Positions 35,538 to 43,410 of a stretch of 64,000 nt of DNA are shown here, in pieces (position 1 is the first letter of the stretch; each line of letters starts with the position of its first letter). Source of the stretch: Bacteroidota bacterium (lineage in GTDB: Bacteria; Bacteroidota; Bacteroidia; Palsa-965). A model generated the notes under the pieces. That model made no database searches, was not told the origin of the DNA, and was given only the letters and a program-made list of their open reading frames with translations. Both the position numbers and the translations under genes were made by a program. The stretch is taken from contig JADBYT010000026.1 of assembly GCA_020402865.1 (NCBI GenBank), positions 121,585 to 185,584 on the forward strand, read 5' to 3'.

Positions 35538-37349
35538 TTACATTTCAAGGTCAAGATCAAATTGCTGACGCAGTTTCTGCAGATCGGGATTGAGTTCGGC
35601 CAGGCGGCGGAATTTGTCTTGCGGGGTGTAAAGGCGTTGCTGGCCTTCTTCCTTGCTCAGTACAATATCAAGCGTAAAGTGATAATTATTGAGCTTCTGA
35701 CGCAGGAAGGTCATCAGTTCGGTTTTGTCGGCTTCGAGATTTTCGAGGGCCGAGGCGTTGAACACGGTGTAGCGTACGCTCATTTCGCCCGTTTTTTCGG
35801 GGCGGTTCATGGTTACGGCGGCGTGGTCGTTGAATTTTCTGGCGGCTTTGAGCTGTTCGGCAAAGGCATTCCACGCGGCTTCCAGCTGTTCCTGATTAAA
35901 CGGAGTAGCCGGTCGTTCCACAACGGGTGCGGTTTCGGTGCTCTGCGTGGTATTGTTTTGCTGTGGATTTGTAAAGCTGCTCAGGCTTCCGCCCGAAGGT
36001 TTGAGCGTGGTATTGCGACGAAGCTGGCCGGTAGAAACGGTTGCGGCGGGTGTTTGCTGGGGCGTGGCCGGCTGTTGCTGATTTTGTGGCTGCTGCTGTG
36101 TTACCGGCTGCTGCTGTTGCGTTTGCGCGGTATTTTGCGTTTGCGGGCCGGGTTGAGGCGTAACAGACGGCGTGGTATTTTGTGTAGCTGCCGGTAACGA
36201 AGCAGTGGCTTCGGCAGCGTCTGTTTCGATCAGCTGGTCATTTTTTTTTTCGGCGGCTCCGTTGAGCGCGCAAAGCTGCATGAGTGTAAACTCGACCAGC
36301 AGCCTGGGGTTTCGGGCACTTTTATAGCCCACATCGCAGCCGTTTACCAGCTTAAGTGCGCGCAGCAAAAACATGGTCTGGCAACGCGCGGCCTGATCGC
36401 GGTAACGTTCGCGTATGTTCTGGCCGGCTTCAAGCAGTTGCAATGTTTGCGGATCTTTGCACACCAGCAGGTTGCGCAGGTGTTCGGCCAGACCGGCAAT
36501 AAAATTATGCCCGTCGAAACCGTTGGTAAGAATATCGTTAAAGATCAGCAGCGAGCCGGGAATATTATCGGCAAGCACGAAATCAGTTACGCGGAAGTAA
36601 TAGTCGTAATCGAGCACATTGAGGTTTTCGATTACGGCCTTGTAGGTAAGGTTGTTGCCTGCAAAACTCACCACCTGGTCGAAAATCGAACAGGCATCGC
36701 GCAACGCACCGTCGGCCTTTTGGGCGATAATGTGCAGGGCATCGGGTTCGGCCTGTACGTTTTCGCTGCGCGCGATATAATCCAGATGCCCGGCAATATC
36801 ATCAACCTGAATGCGGTTGAAGTTGAAAATCTGGCAGCGGGAAAGAATTGTAGGCAGAATTTTGTGCCGCTCGGTGGTAGCCAGAATAAAAATGGCATAA
36901 CGTGGCGGCTCCTCAAGCGTTTTCAGAAATGCGTTAAACGCCGCTGCCGAGAGCATGTGCACCTCGTCGATGATATATACCTTATACTGCCCCATTTGCG
37001 GTGGCACCCGCACCTGATCTACCAGGTTGCGGATATCATCTACTGAGTTGTTGGAAGCAGCATCAAGCTCATATACGTTAAACGATTGCCCGGTATTGAA
37101 CGAAGTGCATGATTCACACTGGTTGCAGGCTTCCGTTTCGGCGGTAAGGTTGGTGCAGTTGATGGTTTTAGCCAGAATACGGGCACAGGTAGTTTTACCC
37201 ACACCGCGCGGACCACAAAACAAAAAAGCCTGTGCAAGATGGTTGTTGCGGATGGCGTTTTTGAGTGTGGTGGTTATGGAACTTTGCCCCACCACACTGT
37301 TAAACAGTGCAGGACGATATTTCCGGGCGGAGACAACAAAGTTTTCCAT
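35538..37349 (-). CDS. dnaX: DNA polymerase III tau/gamma subunit
   Basis: 603 aa from ATG 37349, 6 bases after a perfect -7 box. Walker A is GPRGVGKT at 46-53, a four-cysteine zinc module lies in 'CTNLTAETEACNQCESC', and Walker B/DEXH is 'DEVHML'; the sensor 'TTERHKILPTILSRC' follows. Residues about 1-370 form the clamp-loader core, then a Q/P/T-rich linker, then a C-terminal domain (about 470-603) for polymerase contact. A run of ten A (36241-36250, coding E367-K-K-N) is a likely frameshift or slippage site. The -1 frame gives TGA right after it and a 370-aa gamma form. Confidence 0.95.
   Translation of the reverse strand: MENFVVSARKYRPALFNSVVGQSSITTTLKNAIRNNHLAQAFLFCGPRGVGKTTCARILAKTINCTNLTAETEACNQCESCTSFNTGQSFNVYELDAASNNSVDDIRNLVDQVRVPPQMGQYKVYIIDEVHMLSAAAFNAFLKTLEEPPRYAIFILATTERHKILPTILSRCQIFNFNRIQVDDIAGHLDYIARSENVQAEPDALHIIAQKADGALRDACSIFDQVVSFAGNNLTYKAVIENLNVLDYDYYFRVTDFVLADNIPGSLLIFNDILTNGFDGHNFIAGLAEHLRNLLVCKDPQTLQLLEAGQNIRERYRDQAARCQTMFLLRALKLVNGCDVGYKSARNPRLLVEFTLMQLCALNGAAEKKNDQLIETDAAEATASLPAATQNTTPSVTPQPGPQTQNTAQTQQQQPVTQQQPQNQQQPATPQQTPAATVSTGQLRRNTTLKPSGGSLSSFTNPQQNNTTQSTETAPVVERPATPFNQEQLEAAWNAFAEQLKAARKFNDHAAVTMNRPEKTGEMSVRYTVFNASALENLEADKTELMTFLRQKLNNYHFTLDIVLSKEEGQQRLYTPQDKFRRLAELNPDLQKLRQQFDLDLEM
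36241..36250 (-). promoter_or_regulatory. A10 slippery run in dnaX
   Basis: Ten A on the coding strand, preceded by a Shine-Dalgarno-like GGAG six bases upstream and followed directly by TGA in the -1 frame. See the finding on dnaX. Confidence 0.75.
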
Positions 37350-37355
37350 CAGGTA

Positions 37356-37363
37356 CAAAGATA
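37356..37363 (-). promoter_or_regulatory. -7 promoter box of dnaX
   Basis: TATCTTTG on the minus strand, perfect match, ending 6 bases before ATG 37349. Confidence 0.65.
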
Positions 37364-37578
37364 ATCGCCCGGCAACGATTTCAGTACAACTCCTCCAAAC
37401 TGCAGCCGGATTTCATTAACAATTGGCCGGTATGTTGTGAATAACCTAAAGAAATGGTACGCGAATTTTACCTGAATTGGTGGACAAAACAGGTTTTTTG
37501 TTTTTTCTGATCAATATTATACTATTTTTTGTCTAATTTAGAACTTTCCAAATTATCATCATCACACCAATAATTCAC

Positions 37579-39630
37579 ATGAAAAAAACTCTTACTCTGA
37601 TCGGGGCTGTGGCTGTGTCACTTTCCCTGAGTGCACAGGTGTCGTTTAGCGATAACTTTGATGCACTCACAGCAGGCACTTACATCGGGCCCACTTCTTC
37701 TTACTGGACAACCTGGAGCGGCACTGAAGGTGGTGCTGAAGATGCACAGGCAAACAACACACAGGCGTTCAGCGCACCCAACTCAATTTATTTCTCTTCT
37801 ACCAGCAACAACGGTGGCCCGCAGGATGTAATCCTCGATTTCGGCGGTCAGCACAATACCGGTCAGTTCAACATGAGCATGATGATGTATCTGGTGGCCA
37901 ACAAAGGCGGTTATTTTAACTTTCAGGCCAACACCACGCCCGGTCAGCTCTGGGCGCTGGAGTGCTACATCAACGAGTCGGGTGCTTTTACCATGCAGAA
38001 TACCGACGGACAGCTGCTCACCGGTACTTTCCCCACAGCAAGCTGGTTTGAGGTAGAATTCAACATCAACCTCAATACCAATACCTGGGAAGTACTCGTA
38101 AACAATACCAGTGCAGGCTCGTTTGCCAATACCGTAAACCAGATTGCCTCGATGGATATTTTTCCGGTAAACTCTACCACTTCCGGTGGTAACGGTCAGG
38201 CCGGCTTCTACATCGACGATGTGTCGTTTAGTCATACGCCTTACACCCTGCCTGCCCTCAACGGCGCTGCAATCAGCCTGAGCGGCTACACCGGTTTGGC
38301 TACCCAGCAGAAACAAGTTACGGCCACCATCCGCAACCTCGGCACCACTGCCATTACTTCGTTTGACCTTGCGCTCAACTATAACTCGGCTACCGTTAAC
38401 CAAAGCGTTAGTTCGGTAAACATTGCTTCACTCGCTACCACTACCGTTACTTTCACCACACCCATTACACTTGCGGCCGGTAACCTGCCCCTGAGCGTAA
38501 CCATTTCAAACGTAAACGGTCTGGGTGCTGATGGTGATCCCAGCGACGATGTAAAAACCGTACAGGTGAACCCGGTTATTCCGGCGGGCAACAGAATTGT
38601 AGTGGCCGAAGAAGGTACAGGCACATGGTGCCAGTGGTGCCCCCGTGGTGCCGTATTTATGGATTACATGGCTGAAAATTACCACGGTTTCTACGCAGGT
38701 ATCGCCGTACACAATGGAGATCCGATGGTTAATACAGTTTATGATGCCGGTATCGGCGCGTTGATTGCCGGTTACCCGAGCGCATTGGTTGACCGTGGTA
38801 CATCTATCGACCCTTCACAACTTGAAGCCAATTTCATTCAGCGTGTGGTAGTACCCGGCAATGCTGTACTTGTTAACGGTGCCACCTGGAATGCTACCAG
38901 CCGCCAGCTCGATGTTTCTGTAACTTACACCTTCACCGCAGCTGCTACCACAGCATGGAAAGTAGGTCTTGTACTTACCGAAGACAGCGTAACCGGCACC
39001 GGTTCGCAGTGGGCACAGTCAAACGCTTATGCCGGTGGCAACAACGGTGTAATGGGTGGTTTTGAATTGCTTCCCAACCCGGTTCCGGCCAGCCAGATGA
39101 ACTACAATCACGTAGCCCGCGAAATCACGCCCGGCTTTGGTGGTCTTACCAATTCATTCAGCGCGGCTCCCGCTCCCGGCGATGTACGCACCTTCAACTT
39201 CTCGTATATCCTGCCCGCCGGCTGGGATACCAGCCAGATTCACCTTGTAGGTCTGCTTATCGACAACACAGGCCGCATCAATAACGGTTCTTATACCTCT
39301 ATTGCAGAAGCCGTAGCCAACGGTTTTGTAGCAGGAACGCCTGTGAGCGGTGTGAGTGTAGAAGAACCCGGCGCACCTGATGCAGTGGTAAATCTTTACC
39401 CCAACCCCACAAACGGAAATACTTTCCTTACCCTTAACCTGATTCAGACTCAGGAAGTACAGGTAATTATTACCGACGTAACCGGCCGCACCGTGGCTGC
39501 CCGCAACTACGGCGAGCTTAACGGCGCATGGACACTGCCCGTAACTACCGAAGGCTTTGCCGCTGGTATCTACAACGTGCAGGTAATTACCGGCAACAAC
39601 GTGGAAACAAAACGCCTTGTGGTAGAATAA
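37579..39630 (+). CDS. Omp28-like secreted protein with T9SS sorting domain
   Basis: 683 aa with a signal peptide (MKKTLTLIGAVAVSLSLSA). Residues about 20-215 form a jelly-roll domain that ends 'GFYIDDVSFSH'. A CARDB/Ig-like domain follows. Near residue 350 comes a thioredoxin-like segment 'EEGTGTWCQWCPRGAVFMDY', with a CxxC, typical of Omp28-related proteins. The last 80 residues ('VNLYPNPTNGNTF' to 'NVETKRLVVE') are a T9SS type A sorting domain. The CxxC suggests possible redox activity outside the cell, but the family's role is unproven. Confidence 0.87.
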   Translation: MKKTLTLIGAVAVSLSLSAQVSFSDNFDALTAGTYIGPTSSYWTTWSGTEGGAEDAQANNTQAFSAPNSIYFSSTSNNGGPQDVILDFGGQHNTGQFNMSMMMYLVANKGGYFNFQANTTPGQLWALECYINESGAFTMQNTDGQLLTGTFPTASWFEVEFNINLNTNTWEVLVNNTSAGSFANTVNQIASMDIFPVNSTTSGGNGQAGFYIDDVSFSHTPYTLPALNGAAISLSGYTGLATQQKQVTATIRNLGTTAITSFDLALNYNSATVNQSVSSVNIASLATTTVTFTTPITLAAGNLPLSVTISNVNGLGADGDPSDDVKTVQVNPVIPAGNRIVVAEEGTGTWCQWCPRGAVFMDYMAENYHGFYAGIAVHNGDPMVNTVYDAGIGALIAGYPSALVDRGTSIDPSQLEANFIQRVVVPGNAVLVNGATWNATSRQLDVSVTYTFTAAATTAWKVGLVLTEDSVTGTGSQWAQSNAYAGGNNGVMGGFELLPNPVPASQMNYNHVAREITPGFGGLTNSFSAAPAPGDVRTFNFSYILPAGWDTSQIHLVGLLIDNTGRINNGSYTSIAEAVANGFVAGTPVSGVSVEEPGAPDAVVNLYPNPTNGNTFLTLNLIQTQEVQVIITDVTGRTVAARNYGELNGAWTLPVTTEGFAAGIYNVQVITGNNVETKRLVVE

Positions 39631-39646
39631 TCATCACTCAAGAATT

Positions 39647-39685
39647 AAAACGCGGATTCCGTACTTTCGGAGTCCGCGTTTTTTT
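39647..39685 (+). terminator. Terminator of the Omp28-like gene
   Basis: 15-bp stem with one wobble pair (39647-39661 with 39668-39682), 6-base loop and a run of seven T. It lies 17 bases after the stop. Confidence 0.9.
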
Positions 39686-39697
39686 ATCGCGCAAAAA

Positions 39698-40534
39698 ATG
39701 AACGCAGCAGTATTTCTCTTCCTCTTTTTAATGGCCGGTTTTACTGCACGCGCTACGGAGTGTGTGGACAAACAATTTGTGCATCCGCATATAGATTTTA
39801 CACTTTGTCAGAACTACAGCAACTACAATGAAATACGCACCATGCATTACCAGATGCGGGCGGAGTTGCTGGAAAAATGGTGGGTGGAAGCGGTGCCGGC
39901 CACAAAGCGCGGGAAAGTGAAATTTACAATTAATGTGCTCGACTACGTGCTCACTTTCAACCATGTACAGATTGAGCGTTTCGGCGATAGTTGTTTGATA
40001 AGTGTTTCCGGCTTTGTATCGCTCGCGCAACTCGCATCATACATGAACTATTGCATATCACCCGGATTTAAACCGATGCCTTTCAACGGGTATCAGCCGC
40101 ATCCGAACACCGACAGTTTGCGGAATGTGCGTGATAAGTTGTTGCGCAATTATTTCCCCGCATCCATCCAGAAATACATCAACGAAAAAAACAGACTTTG
40201 GATTGGCGGGCCGTATGCGCTTGTGTGTGGAGGTGACTCACTTTGGTACACTTGCAATAATGAGGTAATACGCGTAAAGGCAATATCAAATCTGCCGTTG
40301 CAGGTACAAGACCGCTGGCTGTTTTTTCAATCCGACCGTTTTTTTGTACTGGAGGGATGTAAGGTGTTGGTGGAAGAAAAGGTGAATGAAAATTTTGTAC
40401 GGTATGAGGATTACCGCATTGAGGAATGGAATGGAGATATACGAATCGGGTATGGAAGTGATTTACATTACATCCTCTACAACTACGCCGAAAATTCATT
40501 TACCGAAGTAAGAAAAAATCCGGAACAGCGTTAG
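39698..40534 (+). CDS. Hypothetical secreted protein
   Basis: 278 aa with a signal peptide (MNAAVFLFLFLMAGFTARA). The mature part has several Cys, Trp and Tyr residues and reads as beta-rich ('DYVLTFNHVQIERFGDSCLISVSGFVS'). No family is recognised. Its stop codon directly abuts the stop of the convergent gene at 40535. Confidence 0.65.
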   Translation: MNAAVFLFLFLMAGFTARATECVDKQFVHPHIDFTLCQNYSNYNEIRTMHYQMRAELLEKWWVEAVPATKRGKVKFTINVLDYVLTFNHVQIERFGDSCLISVSGFVSLAQLASYMNYCISPGFKPMPFNGYQPHPNTDSLRNVRDKLLRNYFPASIQKYINEKNRLWIGGPYALVCGGDSLWYTCNNEVIRVKAISNLPLQVQDRWLFFQSDRFFVLEGCKVLVEEKVNENFVRYEDYRIEEWNGDIRIGYGSDLHYILYNYAENSFTEVRKNPEQR

Positions 40535-40879
40535 TTACTGCTTTCCTTCCAGCGCATCCCAAAACTCCACGGCTCGGCGTGTGTGCGGAATTACGATGGT
40601 GCCGCCCACGATATTGGCTACCGAGAAAATCTCAAACACTTCATCGCGCGTTACACCCATTTCGTAGCATTTGCCGAGGTGGTACTTCACGCAATCGTCG
40701 CAACGCAACACCATTGAAGCCACAAGGCCAAGCATTTCTTTGGTTTTCGACGAGAGTGCGCCATCCTGATAGGTGTTGGTATCAAGGTTAAACAGGCGTT
40801 TCAGTACCAGATTATCGGCACCGAGAATGCGCTCGTTCATGCGGGCGCGGTAGTCGTTGAAGTCGTTTACCAGATCCAT
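40535..40879 (-). CDS. Carboxymuconolactone decarboxylase-family (AhpD-like) protein
   Basis: 114 aa. 'LVASMVLRCDDCVKYHLGKCYEMG' contains the CxxCxxxH redox motif of AhpD-like members (residues about 57-70). 'TRDEVFEIFSVANIVGGTIVIPH' completes the helical fold. Such proteins act as alkylhydroperoxidase reductases or decarboxylases; the CxxC supports the peroxidase group. Located 47 bases after the tatC stop on the same strand. Confidence 0.88.
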   Translation of the reverse strand: MDLVNDFNDYRARMNERILGADNLVLKRLFNLDTNTYQDGALSSKTKEMLGLVASMVLRCDDCVKYHLGKCYEMGVTRDEVFEIFSVANIVGGTIVIPHTRRAVEFWDALEGKQ

Positions 40880-40926
40880 TAGCAGCAGTATTTATTGGAT
40901 GTAAAAGGTAATTCGGTACAGAAGAA

Positions 40927-41760
40927 TTACGCATTCTTCATTTTCTTTTCCTGCCGTTTTACCACCAGAATACTGGCTTCAAACAGCACCCAGAGCGGTA
41001 CGGCCACCAGCATTTGTGTAAACACATCGGTAGTGGGCGTAATTACGGCCGATACGATGAGCACCACAATAGCGGCAATGCGTCGGTTTTTGCTGAGAAA
41101 GCCGGAAGTGAGAATGCCGAAACGCGCAAGAAAATAGGCGGCAATGGGTAATTCGAAAACAATTCCCATTAACAAAACCAGCGTAGAGACAACAGACACG
41201 TAGGAGTCAAGGGTAAACTGAATTTTAATGGAAGGGTCAACCTTATAGCCACCAAGAAAATATACAGCCATTGGCGATACGATGAAGTAACTGAATGCCA
41301 CACCGCAGAGGAAAAGTAACGAAGCATAGCCGATAAATCCCTTTGCGCCGCGTATTTCCTTCTCGCCTAGAGCTGGTTTAACAAAACGCCATAGTTCCCA
41401 AAGCAGATAGGGGAACCCAATTACAAGACCGGCTACAAAAGCCACCCACATGTGGCTTGTAAACTGATCGGTGAGGCCGGTACTCTGGAAAATAAAATCA
41501 AATTGTGTAAAGCAGAGCGAATCACCCATGTTGAAGCTTTGCGAAATTTTGCAGAGCAGCTGAAAGGTAATGAACTCCGGCTTGCTGGGTCCCATTACAA
41601 TTTTGCCAAAAAGAATTTCGGGGAACGCAAAGGCCACGCCGGCAAAAGTAAATATGACTAATGCCGCGCGCACCAGATGCCAGCGCAGTGCACTGAGGTG
41701 GCCCATAAACGACATTTCTGCCGCGCCTGATTCTTTCTTTTTGCCAAATAATGCAGCCAT
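40927..41760 (-). CDS. tatC: Sec-independent protein translocase TatC
   Basis: 277 aa with six membrane helices. The N-terminal 'MSFMGHLSALRWHLVRAALV' carries the conserved 'HL.ELR.R' type motif; 'FPYLLWELWRFVKPAL' (FP..Y..W.F..PGL in E. coli) and 'KGFIGYASLLFLCGVAFSYFIV' follow. TatC recognises twin-arginine signal peptides and is the core of the Tat exporter. No tatA/B is in the window. Promoter box at 41772-41779. Confidence 0.93.
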   Translation of the reverse strand: MAALFGKKKESGAAEMSFMGHLSALRWHLVRAALVIFTFAGVAFAFPEILFGKIVMGPSKPEFITFQLLCKISQSFNMGDSLCFTQFDFIFQSTGLTDQFTSHMWVAFVAGLVIGFPYLLWELWRFVKPALGEKEIRGAKGFIGYASLLFLCGVAFSYFIVSPMAVYFLGGYKVDPSIKIQFTLDSYVSVVSTLVLLMGIVFELPIAAYFLARFGILTSGFLSKNRRIAAIVVLIVSAVITPTTDVFTQMLVAVPLWVLFEASILVVKRQEKKMKNA

Positions 41761-41771
41761 CGGATCGGGCG

Positions 41772-41779
41772 CAAAGATA
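41772..41779 (-). promoter_or_regulatory. -7 promoter box of tatC
   Basis: TATCTTTG on the minus strand, perfect match, ending 11 bases before ATG 41760. Confidence 0.65.
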
Positions 41780-41814
41780 GCGGTTTTGACGTGTTCCGCT
41801 AACTGCCGCCCATG

Positions 41815-43263
41815 TTAATGTACAACGCGCTGCACCAGTGTTTGTCCGCTTGCGGAGGAGATGTGCAGCAGATATATGCCCTGCGGCAGGGCAGCCTGCA
41901 CCGGCAGCCGGTTACGTCCGGGCAGCAGTGTGCCCCGCAGCTGTTCGCGCCCTGCTATGTCGGTAAGTGTAAATGTGGCGGGCGCGGGGCTTTGCAAATC
42001 GGCCTCAAGCACATCGGTAAACGGATTGGGGAATACATTTACCGCAAAGCCGCTTGTTGCTGCAGCCGGCATACCTACTGATACATTGCCGGTATCGCAC
42101 ACCGGAAATGTGCTTACGTAGCCGGCAAAGAAGGTAGCCAGGTTGGTTTCGCGCAGCAGGGCATTGTCGTAGGCATGGCAGGGATTGTTTACCTGATCGA
42201 GGCAGCTGCCGGGGCCTATCCAGTAGTTGAACGGAAAATTGGTGGTGGTGAAATTGTTCTGAATGGTGTAGCCGTAATTGTTTGCGGTGTTGAGGTTGCT
42301 GATTGCGCGGCTGCCCCTTACCACCGGGGTGTTGCTGATGCCGAAGCAGCCGTAGCCGTTGGTAAAGCACCAGTTCAGATACTGATACACGCGGCCTTGG
42401 TCTATGGGTACAATCGGGTCGCAGGGCTGGTGGAAGGAGAAAATGGCCGGAGCCGGGTTGCTTGCACTTCGATATTGCAAAAGATCAGTAAGCATGCCGC
42501 CGAAAATATTGCCCACACCTTTTATCGTGTATTGCACCGTAGTGGGTTCAATACTCCCGTCGGGCGGCCCCAGATCAGGCCGGGCTACCGAGGGCAGGCT
42601 GAATGTTTGCGTGGCATTGTACGAGCAGGTGAGCGTGGACGCGTGCGGATTAGGCGCTGCCGCTATGGCACCCGTGGGCGATGGTTTTTCGATGAGTGTG
42701 TCCATTAGTGCCACACCAAGTGCAATAAAAGCGCCGGCGCTTTCGCCCATAACAAATACATTGGCAGTATCAATACGATAAAACTGATTGCGGTTAATCA
42801 TATAACGCAGCGCACCTTTGGCATCCTGTATGCCGCGGTAATAGGCCCTGTACCATTCGGCCGTGTCGGTGGCAAACACGCAACTGTAATTCGGGTAGTT
42901 GCAGGTGCGGGCAGTATCGTCGCTCACAAAACCAAGCCGGTAATTGATGTTGGCCGTGACATAGCCGCGTTTGGCAAATTCCTTACTCAGGTATGTGACA
43001 GAAGGATCGTTTTTGCTTCCTTCAATAAATGCACCACCGTGAATAATCAGCAACAGCGGCCGCCTCGAAATCTGCTGCGGATCGTTGCAACGCGGTGTAT
43101 AAATATCCATCCGCAACGAATCTGTACCTCCGTTGAAATTAGTAGCCGTGCCGTAAAATACATTGTATGTACTATCGTACGTATATTTTTTGTCGATCCA
43201 CTGCTGCGCGTGAACCGACAAGTTAATCAGCAGCAAAGCAATGCAGGTAATTATGTATTTCAT
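41815..43263 (-). CDS. T9SS-sorted alpha/beta-hydrolase esterase
   Basis: 482 aa with a signal peptide (MKYIITCIALLLINLSVHA). 'PLLLIIHGGAFIEGSKND' gives the HGG(G/A) oxyanion hole and 'VFVMGESAGAFIALGVAL' the nucleophile elbow (GESAG), as in carboxylesterase/BD-FAE enzymes. Several cysteines (CNDPQ, CNYPNYSC, CDP) suggest disulphides. 'VNVFPNPFTDVLEADL' starts the T9SS sorting domain, ending 'LVQRVVH'. A secreted carboxyl or acetyl esterase is likely; the natural ester is unknown. Confidence 0.88.
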   Translation of the reverse strand: MKYIITCIALLLINLSVHAQQWIDKKYTYDSTYNVFYGTATNFNGGTDSLRMDIYTPRCNDPQQISRRPLLLIIHGGAFIEGSKNDPSVTYLSKEFAKRGYVTANINYRLGFVSDDTARTCNYPNYSCVFATDTAEWYRAYYRGIQDAKGALRYMINRNQFYRIDTANVFVMGESAGAFIALGVALMDTLIEKPSPTGAIAAAPNPHASTLTCSYNATQTFSLPSVARPDLGPPDGSIEPTTVQYTIKGVGNIFGGMLTDLLQYRSASNPAPAIFSFHQPCDPIVPIDQGRVYQYLNWCFTNGYGCFGISNTPVVRGSRAISNLNTANNYGYTIQNNFTTTNFPFNYWIGPGSCLDQVNNPCHAYDNALLRETNLATFFAGYVSTFPVCDTGNVSVGMPAAATSGFAVNVFPNPFTDVLEADLQSPAPATFTLTDIAGREQLRGTLLPGRNRLPVQAALPQGIYLLHISSASGQTLVQRVVH

Positions 43264-43395
43264 GAGATTTATTGGTTTTGCAGATGTAAGGGCATATCTA
43301 ATTTAAAAAAATATTCATCAGAATAACTAGCGTTTTTTTAGTAATTCATTGCAAAATAGGGGAATAAGCGGATGTACAATAGTCCATTAAATTTT

Positions 43396-43403
43396 TATCT
43401 TCA
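43396..43403 (+). promoter_or_regulatory. -7-like box of the TPR gene
   Basis: TATCTTCA, ending 7 bases before ATG 43411. Confidence 0.45.
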
Positions 43404-43410
43404 CAGCATT

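Noticed and set aside
35562..36197. 211-aa plus-strand frame opposite dnaX
   Set aside because: Low-complexity mirror of the Q/P-rich dnaX linker; no start signals.
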